Assembly: GCA_004566265.1 (NCBI GenBank) | Contig: SPLB01000139.1 | Span: forward strand, 1 to 5,100 | From: Paracoccaceae bacterium | Lineage (GTDB): Bacteria > Pseudomonadota > Alphaproteobacteria > Rhodobacterales > Rhodobacteraceae | Direction of reading: 5' to 3' | DNA length: 5,100 nucleotides | The notes under the pieces: model-generated | The model's database searches: none | What the model was told of the DNA's origin: nothing | What the model saw: the letters and a program-made list of their open reading frames with translations, nothing else | In this document: positions 1 through 5,100 of the stretch, piece after piece | Position numbering within the stretch: the stretch's first letter is position 1 | How the letters are laid out: each line of letters opens with the position of its first letter | Translations under genes and position numbers: made by a program

Positions 1-546
1 CATACGATTCTGACGTCGAATACCTCGTCGATCTCAATCACACGGCTGGCGTCGCGCACCGACCGCCCCGAACGCTTCATGGGGTTCCACTTCATGAACC
101 CGGTTCCGGTGATGCAACTGGTCGAGCTGATCCGTGGCATCGCCACGGACGAAGACACTTTCCAGACGTGCCAGAATGTGGTTGAGAAACTGGGAAAAAC
201 GGCCGCGAGCGCCGAGGACTTTCCCGCCTTCATCGTAAACCGTATCCTGATGCCAATGATCAACGAGGCCGTCTATACGCTCTATGAAGGGGTGGGTAGC
301 GTGCGCTCCATTGACGAATCGATGAAGCTGGGCGCGAATCATCCAATGGGCCCATTGGAGCTCGCGGACTTTATTGGTCTGGACACCTGTCTTGCGATCA
401 TGAACGTACTGCACGATGGGCTGGCGGACACAAAATACCGCCCCTGCCCGCTTTTGACCAAATATGTCGAAGCCGGTTGGCTGGGCCGCAAGACGGAGCG
501 TGGGTTTTACGACTATCGCGGCGATACACCGGTTCCCACCCGCTGA
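1..546 (+). CDS. hbd: 3-hydroxybutyryl-CoA dehydrogenase, C-terminal part (5' end outside window)
   Basis: This enzyme interconverts (S)-3-hydroxybutyryl-CoA and acetoacetyl-CoA with NAD(H) in the cytoplasm, in short-chain beta-oxidation and butanoate metabolism. The frame is open from base 1 to the TGA at 544-546, giving 181 residues. Family members are about 280-295 residues, so the N-terminal Rossmann part with its GxGxxG motif lies before the window. Visible landmarks, numbered from the first codon in the window, are SNTSSIS at 6-12, HFMNPVPVM at 30-38, LVELIRG at 40-46 and FIVNRI at 77-82. The candidate catalytic residues Ser9, His30, Glu42 and Asn80 have the same spacing as Ser137/His158/Glu170/Asn208 of the human mitochondrial enzyme. 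The C-terminal helical domain follows, ending in a [14 protein letters not shown] motif typical of the family. No frameshift or missing key residue is seen. The gene converges on the - strand operon and is followed by a probable terminator. The symbol could equally be paaH or hbdA; the family call is firm. Confidence 0.95.
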   Translation, partial: HTILTSNTSSISITRLASRTDRPERFMGFHFMNPVPVMQLVELIRGIATDEDTFQTCQNVVEKLGKTAASAEDFPAFIVNRILMPMINEAVYTLYEGVGSVRSIDESMKLGANHPMGPLELADFIGLDTCLAIMNVLHDGLADTKYRPCPLLTKYVEAGWLGRKTERGFYDYRGDTPVPTR

Positions 547-557
547 TGCAACGTAAC

Positions 558-586
558 GGCGCCTTTGGGGTGCCAATATTTGTTTT
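558..586 (+). terminator. Probable intrinsic terminator after hbd
   Basis: A hairpin lies 11 bases after the hbd stop: stem GGCGCC (558-563), loop TTTGG, stem GGTGCC (569-574). All six pairs form, one of them a G-U wobble. It is followed by AATATTTGTTTT (575-586), a T-rich though interrupted tract, so it suits termination of + strand transcription. Read on the - strand the hairpin is followed by GTTACGTT, a much poorer tail. It would therefore be only a weak terminator for the acyltransferase gene ending at 600. Confidence 0.6.
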
Positions 587-599
587 GCGCAGTGGCTTG

Positions 600-1496
600 T
601 TATTTCTTGCTGCCCAAGGACAGCGTGTGCTCTCGCAGCCAGGCCATAAAGCCCCGCGGGTTGCTGTGCAGCTGCTCCATCTGTGCATCAGAAAGAACCT
701 CGCCAACAACCGGGGCCTGAGGTTTGTTACAGCTGCGGACGATTTCATGCAGCAGAAGGCCCTGACGCAGAACCGGCGAGACGCGATTGGCGATCTGATA
801 CCAGCGCGAATTCGCGCCCGGGAAATACATCGGCACGACCTTAGCCCCGGATCTGCGGATCAGCTGCGCAGTAAACACGTTCCATTCACGCTCGATCGCG
901 GGGCCGAACCAGCTGTCGGATGACATCACAACACCGGAAGGGAACAGCGCTACGACGCCCCCTGCTTTCAGGTGGGCCATGGCCTGGGCGCGCATCTCGA
1001 CCATCTTTTTCTGAGCCTCAGGGTCATGCGGAAATGGCACAGGAATCATAAAAGAGGTCGCCGCCTCATCCAGGCCGGTCAGCACTGAACGTGTCAGGAT
1101 GCGGTAGTCCTGACGACGGCAACCAATCAGATCAGCAAAGATCATCCCGTCGACCATGCCGTGCGGGTGATTTGCGACCACAACAACGGGCCCGTCTTCG
1201 GGGATCAGGTCAATCTGCTCTTGCGGAGTTTGCAGCTCAATCCCCATGGTATTCAACGCACCCCGCCAGAACTTGTTGCCCCGGTATTCAGAGTTGTTGC
1301 GTTCGAACTTACTGACCATTCGCAGGATCGTGAGCTTGCCCGTGCACCATTCGATGGCGCGAATCGCAAGGCCGGTCCACCGGTCGTCGAACGAGTTGGC
1401 ATAGGTCAACGTCCGGCGATCATAGACCTCTCCGGTTTTGTTCTCTGCGATCCCCGTCGCGATGCCGGTATTCTTGTTATGTGCGGTGTCCGCCAC
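600..1496 (-). CDS. Lysophospholipid acyltransferase family protein (PlsC-like; SalA candidate)
   Basis: This is a 298-residue acyltransferase of the lysophospholipid/glycerol-phosphate acyltransferase superfamily, expected at the cytoplasmic face of the membrane, moving an acyl group onto a lipid hydroxyl. The N-terminal 90 or so residues are polar and lack clear membrane helices. Block I reads VANHPHGMVDG, with His110 and Asp116 in an H-x5-D spacing as in hemolysin-like acyltransferases; His112 is an alternative. Block III is FPSG at 185-188, with Ser where PlsC has Glu (FPEG). Block IV is VPMYFPGANS at 221-230. The start is GTG, chosen because AGGAAG lies six bases upstream. The gene follows ptsH after 52 bp. 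From memory, the roseobacter aminolipid acyltransferase SalA sits next to ptsH and hbd in Ruegeria pomeroyi, so this may be its orthologue; I could not check. The family is secure, but the acceptor lipid is not. Confidence 0.85.
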   Translation of the reverse strand: MADTAHNKNTGIATGIAENKTGEVYDRRTLTYANSFDDRWTGLAIRAIEWCTGKLTILRMVSKFERNNSEYRGNKFWRGALNTMGIELQTPQEQIDLIPEDGPVVVVANHPHGMVDGMIFADLIGCRRQDYRILTRSVLTGLDEAATSFMIPVPFPHDPEAQKKMVEMRAQAMAHLKAGGVVALFPSGVVMSSDSWFGPAIEREWNVFTAQLIRRSGAKVVPMYFPGANSRWYQIANRVSPVLRQGLLLHEIVRSCNKPQAPVVGEVLSDAQMEQLHSNPRGFMAWLREHTLSLGSKK

Positions 1497-1502
1497 GTCT
1501 GA

Positions 1503-1508
1503 CTTCCT
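1503..1508 (-). promoter_or_regulatory. Ribosome binding site of the acyltransferase gene
   Basis: On the - strand AGGAAG is followed by a 6-base spacer (TCAGAC) and then GTG at 1496-1494. This is the clearest Shine-Dalgarno sequence of any gene start in the window, and it decides the GTG start. It also suggests the gene can be translated without coupling to ptsH upstream. Confidence 0.6.
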
Positions 1509-1518
1509 GTCCCTGACA

Positions 1519-1536
1519 CTTCCCTAGAGCGGGAAG
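1519..1536. repeat. Inverted repeat (hairpin) between ptsH and the acyltransferase gene
   Basis: A perfect inverted repeat, CTTCCC / 6-base loop TAGAGC / GGGAAG, sits in the 52-bp gap between the ptsH stop (1549-1551) and the acyltransferase start (1496). On the - strand transcript it lies about 10 bases upstream of the AGGAAG ribosome binding site. It is not followed by a U tract, so it is not a standard terminator. It could be an RNA processing or stability element that separates expression of the PTS genes from the acyltransferase, or it could be chance. Confidence 0.35.
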
Positions 1537-1548
1537 GATTGCGCCACT

Positions 1549-1818
1549 TTAGAAACCTTCGCCGAACTTGTCAGCCACCAATGCCTCAAGCGCTTCTGAC
1601 AGCGGCTCGGCATCGGGACCGTTCGTTTCGACCTGGATTGTGGTGCCATTTGATGCTGCCAGCATCAAGAGCCCCATTATGCTGTCGCCAGACGCGGACA
1701 TGCCATCCCTAGAGATCTCAGCCGTCGCGTCAAAACCTTCGACCACCTCGACCAGTTTGGCCGACGCGCGGGCATGAAGGCCCTTTTCATTGATGATTTT
1801 AAGTGTCTTCTGCGCCAT
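1549..1818 (-). CDS. ptsH: HPr phosphocarrier protein of the PTS
   Basis: HPr is the small cytoplasmic phosphocarrier that takes phosphate from enzyme I and passes it to EIIA proteins. At 89 residues it has the normal family length. The active-site motif GLHARAS gives His15, the residue phosphorylated by enzyme I. The motif around DSIMGLL places Ser46 as the site for HPr kinase, which fits with hprK in the same operon. The start is ATG at 1816-1818, six bases after the stop of the EIIA gene. The Shine-Dalgarno is weak (GAAGAA region), so coupling to EIIA translation is likely. A GC-rich hairpin lies 10 bases upstream of the start. No sugar permease gene is visible, so this HPr probably serves a regulatory PTS of the alphaproteobacterial type rather than sugar uptake. 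Enzyme I is not in the window. Identification is secure. Confidence 0.97.
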   Translation of the reverse strand: MAQKTLKIINEKGLHARASAKLVEVVEGFDATAEISRDGMSASGDSIMGLLMLAASNGTTIQVETNGPDAEPLSEALEALVADKFGEGF

Positions 1819-1824
1819 GATTCT

Positions 1825-2223
1825 TCACGCCCCCTGGGGGCTTATGTTCTGAGAGTTGATGTATTTTCGCCCCGCTTCCATTGCCTGGCGTACGGCATCA
1901 GGCACCGGCAAGTGCCGGGACTTTGCCAGTTTAATGAGCATGGGAAGGTTCGCCCCATAAAGGATCCTGCGGTTGGCTGGGCGACAGGCGCGTAGCGACA
2001 GGTTCGACGGGCTTCCGCCGAACAGGTCTACAACAACCACAACACCCTGCCCCGTGTCCACCGCATCGGCGGCGGCGCAGATCTCGGCCTGTTTGGCCGC
2101 GCGGTCATCGTCAACTGCAATGGACACGGATTTCAACGCGGGTTGCGGGCCCACGACGTGCTCCACGGCAGCACTATATTCATTGGCCAGCCCCCCATGG
2201 GCGACAATCACGATTCCGATCAA
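1825..2223 (-). CDS. ptsM: PTS EIIA component, mannose family (regulatory EIIA)
   Basis: This 132-residue protein is a stand-alone EIIA of the mannose-PTS family, which accepts phosphate from HPr. It starts with the typical strand IGIVIVAHGGLA, in which His9 is the expected phosphorylated residue. DLFGGSPSN at 66-74 carries Asp66, matching the conserved acidic residue of E. coli ManX. Length and pattern fit a single EIIA domain with no fused IIB. With no IIB, IIC or IID gene in the window, its role is probably regulatory. In rhizobia the equivalent gene (often called manX) lies between hprK and ptsH. The start is TTG at 2223-2221: the rapZ stop lies in the same frame four codons upstream with no ATG or GTG between, and His9 demands a start here. 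It lies 9 bp after rapZ, with GTGAGAG overlapping the rapZ stop as a weak ribosome site. Gene naming (ptsM, manX, ptsL) varies. Confidence 0.92.
   Translation of the reverse strand: MIGIVIVAHGGLANEYSAAVEHVVGPQPALKSVSIAVDDDRAAKQAEICAAADAVDTGQGVVVVVDLFGGSPSNLSLRACRPANRRILYGANLPMLIKLAKSRHLPVPDAVRQAMEAGRKYINSQNISPQGA
1829..1841. repeat. GC palindrome just upstream of ptsH
   Basis: GCCCCC-T-GGGGGC is a perfect 13-base palindrome covering the last codons of the EIIA gene. It ends 10 bases before the ptsH ATG. In RNA it would fold as GCCC with a 5-base loop and GGGC. No U tract follows on the - strand, so it is not a terminator. Its closeness to the weak ptsH ribosome site means it could shape HPr translation, but it also simply encodes the C-terminal Pro-Gln-Gly stretch, so its function is uncertain. 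Confidence 0.35.
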
Positions 2224-2232
2224 GCGGGTCTC

Positions 2233-3129
2233 TCACTTCTGTTGCTGGCTCTGCAGCTCGCGATGCCTAATTGACACCTGCTGGCCGTCTTCCGCAAGGG
2301 CTTCTGCCAGTGTTTCTGCAAGTGTGACCGAACGGTGGTGCCCACCCGTACAGCCAAAAGCAATGGAGAAATGCGATTTCCCTTCGGCGCGGTAAGCCGG
2401 CAGAAGGCTGCGGGTAAGGTCCAGAACGCGTTTCAAGAAGTCCGCAAATCGCGGGTCCGCACGGACGTACTCTTGTACGGGCTTGTCTTGACCATTGCAT
2501 GCACGCAGCGCAGGTTCCCAATACGGATTGGCCAGAAAGCGAACGTCAAACACCATATCCGCACTGCGCGGCAACCCGCGTTTATAGGAAAAACTGTGTA
2601 TCGTTACCGCCAGATCACACCCGCCAGAGGCAAAAATGCGCTCCACCTCTGCCTTCAACTGGTGCACGTTCAATTCAGACGTATCGATTACCACATCCGC
2701 TTCTTCCCGGATGGCCCGCATCAGGTCCAGCTCGCGCTTTACGCCCAGCTCCGGGCTTTCAGCCGGGGCCATTGGGTGACGGCGGCGCGTTTCCGAATAG
2801 CGGCGCAACAGAACTGCGGCGTCTGCGTCCAGATAGACCGTTGTGAAATCCAGCTCTTTACGCGCCGAAAGCATTGCAATCACATCCAAAAGCGCAGCGG
2901 TGGAAAAGTCCCGGTTACGCGGGTCCAATCCAAGCACCATCGGCCGGTCGTGGCCTGCACTGTCGACCAATGCTGCGACAAGCCGCAGCGGGAGATTGTC
3001 GATTGCCTCAAAACCGAGATCTTCCAACGCATTGATTGCGGTTGTTCTGCCGGCACCTGAAGGCCCCGTAATCAGAACCAACTGCCTGGCTGCATCAGCG
3101 CTGCGGGCGGTGTCGTCACTGTCCGGCAT
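2233..3129 (-). CDS. rapZ: RapZ (YvcJ/YhbJ family) nucleotide-binding RNA adapter protein
   Basis: This 298-residue protein has the full two-domain RapZ layout. The N-terminal domain has a P-loop, GPSGAGRT at 22-29, with Arg in the place of the usual Walker A Lys. The C-terminal domain carries the family signatures IHSFSYKRGLP (177-187), VFDVRFLANPYW (193-204) and GCTGGHHRSV (259-268). In E. coli RapZ binds the small RNAs GlmY/GlmZ and presents GlmZ to RNase E, controlling glucosamine-6-phosphate synthase. In Bacillus the homologue YvcJ hydrolyses nucleotides. The role in alphaproteobacteria is not established. The ATG start lies inside the end of hprK (14-bp overlap), with GGAG about 12 bases upstream. 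Translational coupling to hprK is therefore likely. The first 15 residues are polar and poorly conserved, so the exact start is slightly uncertain; the P-loop spacing fits this one. Confidence 0.95.
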   Translation of the reverse strand: MPDSDDTARSADAARQLVLITGPSGAGRTTAINALEDLGFEAIDNLPLRLVAALVDSAGHDRPMVLGLDPRNRDFSTAALLDVIAMLSARKELDFTTVYLDADAAVLLRRYSETRRRHPMAPAESPELGVKRELDLMRAIREEADVVIDTSELNVHQLKAEVERIFASGGCDLAVTIHSFSYKRGLPRSADMVFDVRFLANPYWEPALRACNGQDKPVQEYVRADPRFADFLKRVLDLTRSLLPAYRAEGKSHFSIAFGCTGGHHRSVTLAETLAEALAEDGQQVSIRHRELQSQQQK

Positions 3130-3553
3130 CAGGGTCTATTGCTCCACACTTAAGGTATTGAATTAGGGCGGCAGCAAAGTGCGGCGAGTCCACGCGATGC
3201 AAAACGGGCAAGGCACAGCCCAAAAGCTCTGCTTTTTGGTGGCGTGGCAGACGGTCTGTGGCAAGATGGTCAAGGTTAACGATCACGTTAAGTTGCGCCC
3301 GTGCCACATAATCTGCCCGCAGGATTCCAACACCGCGCGCTTCGATCAGACCGGCAATGGCTTTTGGGGCTTTGGCAAATAGACAATTTCCCACTCTGGA
3401 CACCGCGCTTTGGTCATCGGCAACCAACTCAGCGCCGCGTGCCATCAGTTCGAGCGCCAAGACCGATTTTCCAGAACCGGAAGCGCCGCGTATCAGAACA
3501 CCGCGCCCCGCAAACGAGACACAGGACGCGTGCAGGATCATCTCATCAAGCAC
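3116..3553 (-). CDS. hprK: HPr kinase/phosphorylase, short alphaproteobacterial form
   Basis: This is a 145-residue protein matching only the catalytic C-terminal domain of HPr kinase/phosphorylase. That enzyme phosphorylates and dephosphorylates HPr on Ser46, and HPr here has that Ser. The P-loop GASGSGKS spans 23-30, preceded by LHAS with His8. LVADD at 43-47 supplies the acidic catalytic/metal-binding residues, and the HprK signature IEARGVGI spans 70-77. Firmicute HprK is about 310 residues with an extra N-terminal domain; its absence is normal for alphaproteobacteria and not a truncation. The GTG start lies 3 bp after the chvG stop without a clear Shine-Dalgarno, so coupling to chvG is likely. 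An in-frame ATG four codons in (3541-3539) is an alternative start that keeps every motif. The gene overlaps rapZ by 14 bp. Function is secure by family and neighbours. Confidence 0.94.
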   Translation of the reverse strand: MLDEMILHASCVSFAGRGVLIRGASGSGKSVLALELMARGAELVADDQSAVSRVGNCLFAKAPKAIAGLIEARGVGILRADYVARAQLNVIVNLDHLATDRLPRHQKAELLGCALPVLHRVDSPHFAAALIQYLKCGAIDPDAGQ

Positions 3554-3556
3554 AGC

Positions 3557-5100
3557 TCAGACAGGCAGACCGACAACGAAGCGTGCACCCAGCGGCTCGG
3601 ACGTAAGGTCCGCTTCAGTGGGGCGAATATTCTCGGCCCAGATCACGCCGCCGTGCGCCTCAATAATCTGTTTTGAGATCGCGAGGCCAAGGCCAGAGTT
3701 GTTGCCGAAGTGCTCTTCGGGACGGTGTGAATAAAAGCGGTTGAACACCTTGGTCAAGGCCTGTTCCGGAATGCCCGGACCCGTGTCTTCGACAACGACC
3801 AATACACGATTATCGCGGCGACGGGCCCAGACGCGGATCGCATCCCCGTCTTCGCAGAAGGAAATCGCATTGGTGATCAAATTCACAAAGACCTGCGCCA
3901 GACGCGCTTCAAGACCATCGATTATGATCGGCTTCTCCGGCATTTCGGTAATGTAATCTATGCCTTTTGCCTGTGCATCTTCGCCCAGAAACTGATTGAG
4001 ATTGCCTAGCATAGTCAAAAGGTCGAAGTTTTCTTCTTCCTCTTTAACAAGTTCCGCATCCAGCCGTGAAGCATTGGAAATGTCGCTCACCAGCCGGTCA
4101 AGACGTCGGACATCGTGTTCGATCACGGTCATCAGTTTTTCGCGCTGGTCGTCGCGCCTGACCATGCGCAAGGTCCCAACCGCCGATTGCAAACTGGCCA
4201 GCGGGTTTTTGATTTCATGTGCAACATCAGCTGCGAACTGTTCATTGCTGTCGATCCGGTTGTAGAGCGCTTTCACCATCCCACGCAGCGCGCGGCTCAG
4301 GCGACCGATCTCATCGGGGCGGGCTGACAAGTCGGGTATGCGAATGCGGCCCGGCCTCACCTTGGCGGAGTTTTTGTCCCGCCCAAGTTCGGCCGCCTCG
4401 GCCAGATCCGCGAGCGGGTTCGCAATTGTAGAGGCAAGAACAAGGCTCAGACCCACCGACACCAGAAGGGTAACAATGAACATCTGCAAGACGCGCTCGC
4501 GGTCAGCGCGCACCAAATTGTCAATCTCACCCGAGGGAGAAGTCACAGCCACAACAGCAACCGGCACACCATTCCGTAAAACCGGCGTCGCTGCTGAAAA
4601 CACTGTTCCCCCCGCCTGATCGAGCACTTCGCCGACTTCAGTGCCGCCAGTGAACGCCCCCTTCACAATTGCACTCAATTCGTCTGGGGTGACACCAGTT
4701 TTTGCACCGGACGGTACAGTTTTAGTACCGAACAATGCCCAGACAGAGGCCAGCCCGTCCGAGATCAGGTTAGAATTGCCGCCGGTTTCGTTAAATCGGT
4801 TCAACGCATCGCTGCGACGCATACCTTTGACCGTGGCCACCGGCGACAGGGTGGTGTCATAGACAAAGACCTCAATGCCGCCGCGCAGGCTCAGCCCTTC
4901 CAGGGTGGCCTTAACACTGACGCCGTCTGCCGCGCCGAAACCGACATCGCCCTCTGCGGGCAACTGCGCTTCAAAAACGTCAGCAATCAGGGTTGCTTCC
5001 GTTACCAATGCGCCTGCGCTTTGGCGCACAAGACTTTGACGGGTGGAATCAAGATACAGGATGCCCGTGACCATGATGATCAGCGCAATCAAGTTGAAGA
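3557..5100 (-). CDS. chvG: Sensor histidine kinase ChvG (N-terminus outside window)
   Basis: This is the inner-membrane sensor kinase of the ChvG-ChvI two-component system (ExoS/BvrS in rhizobia and Brucella), which responds to acid or envelope stress. The frame is open to the window edge. Upstream of the TTG at 5092 the codons Phe-Asn continue the first transmembrane helix (FNLIALIIMVTGILYL), so the true start lies beyond 5100. About 180 periplasmic residues follow, then a second transmembrane helix starting near 4483 (MFIVTLLVSVGLSLVLAST), a HAMP domain, and the phospho-accepting H-box VAHEIKNPLASL with His at 4217-4219. The ATPase domain shows the N box NLITNAISFC, G1 box VEDTGPGIP, and FNRFYSHRPEEHFG followed by the G2 box SGLGLAI. 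All kinase motifs are intact. It is the first visible gene of the operon; chvI would be expected upstream. Family members are about 550-600 residues, so only a short N-terminal part is missing. Confidence 0.93.
   Translation of the reverse strand, partial: FNLIALIIMVTGILYLDSTRQSLVRQSAGALVTEATLIADVFEAQLPAEGDVGFGAADGVSVKATLEGLSLRGGIEVFVYDTTLSPVATVKGMRRSDALNRFNETGGNSNLISDGLASVWALFGTKTVPSGAKTGVTPDELSAIVKGAFTGGTEVGEVLDQAGGTVFSAATPVLRNGVPVAVVAVTSPSGEIDNLVRADRERVLQMFIVTLLVSVGLSLVLASTIANPLADLAEAAELGRDKNSAKVRPGRIRIPDLSARPDEIGRLSRALRGMVKALYNRIDSNEQFAADVAHEIKNPLASLQSAVGTLRMVRRDDQREKLMTVIEHDVRRLDRLVSDISNASRLDAELVKEEEENFDLLTMLGNLNQFLGEDAQAKGIDYITEMPEKPIIIDGLEARLAQVFVNLITNAISFCEDGDAIRVWARRRDNRVLVVVEDTGPGIPEQALTKVFNRFYSHRPEEHFGNNSGLGLAISKQIIEAHGGVIWAENIRPTEADLTSEPLGARFVVGLPV

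Noticed and set aside
34..748. Long antisense frames opposite hbd (34-576 and 398-748, - strand)
   Set aside because: They lie opposite or across a clearly conserved dehydrogenase and an acyltransferase, show no recognisable motif, and read like low-complexity shadow translations of a GC-rich gene.
1825..2223. EIIA as part of a sugar-transporting mannose PTS
   Set aside because: No IIB, IIC or IID gene is present in the window. The surrounding genes are regulatory, matching the known permease-free alphaproteobacterial PTS.
2335..3060. 241-codon open frame on the + strand opposite rapZ
   Set aside because: The - strand frame carries all RapZ signatures. The + strand product has no recognisable family features and no good ribosome site that I can see, so it is a shadow frame.
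3116..3553. hprK as a truncated or broken gene because it is half the Firmicute length
   Set aside because: All catalytic motifs are present and about 145 residues is the normal size of the alphaproteobacterial form. The upstream DNA is fully used by chvG.
4712..4730. Perfect inverted repeat CGGTAC-7-GTACCG inside chvG
   Set aside because: It lies in the middle of the coding region for the periplasmic domain with no U tract on either side. A single 6-bp repeat of this kind is expected by chance in a sequence of this length.
5090..5092. TTG at 5092 as the true start of chvG
   Set aside because: The codon falls inside the first hydrophobic helix, there is no room to see a ribosome site, and the frame stays open to the window edge. 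The start must lie beyond base 5100.

Overview
The window looks like chromosomal DNA from an alphaproteobacterium, most likely a Rhodobacterales/roseobacter-group marine bacterium. Two things point there. The gene order chvG-hprK-rapZ-EIIA(Man)-ptsH is an alphaproteobacterial arrangement. The HPr kinase is also the short, single-domain alphaproteobacterial form. Base composition is moderately GC-rich and even across the window. I see no tRNA or rRNA gene, insertion sequence, phage gene, CRISPR array or sign of recent transfer.

Layout. Positions 1-546 (+ strand) hold the C-terminal 181 residues of a 3-hydroxybutyryl-CoA dehydrogenase whose start lies before the window. A hairpin followed by a T-rich tract (558-586) ends that transcript. 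Everything else is on the - strand and converges on it. Read in the direction of transcription (5100 down to 600), the order is: a ChvG-type sensor histidine kinase (5' end outside the window), HPr kinase/phosphorylase, RapZ, a mannose-family PTS EIIA protein, HPr, and a lysophospholipid-acyltransferase-family protein. From chvG to ptsH the junctions are a 3-bp gap, a 14-bp overlap, a 9-bp gap and a 6-bp gap, so these five genes almost certainly form one operon. The acyltransferase follows after 52 bp that contain a small hairpin, and it has its own good Shine-Dalgarno sequence. It may be the last gene of the operon or partly independent.

How the genes fit together. HPr (His15 and Ser46 both present), EIIA (His9) and HprK form a regulatory PTS. 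No sugar permease is visible here, so phosphate flow probably reports carbon/energy or nitrogen state rather than importing sugar. ChvG is the envelope/acid-stress sensor of the ChvG-ChvI system. Its response regulator would be expected just upstream, outside the window. RapZ couples cell-wall precursor metabolism to RNA decay in enterobacteria, but its role in this lineage is not established. The acyltransferase is a membrane-lipid enzyme candidate. From memory of the Ruegeria pomeroyi locus it may be SalA, the O-acyltransferase for sulfur-containing aminolipids; this is unverified.

The window is a known type of locus rather than an evidently new system. The points most worth a second look are the acyltransferase identity, the RapZ/HprK/PTS/ChvG linkage, and the hairpins at the two ends of ptsH.
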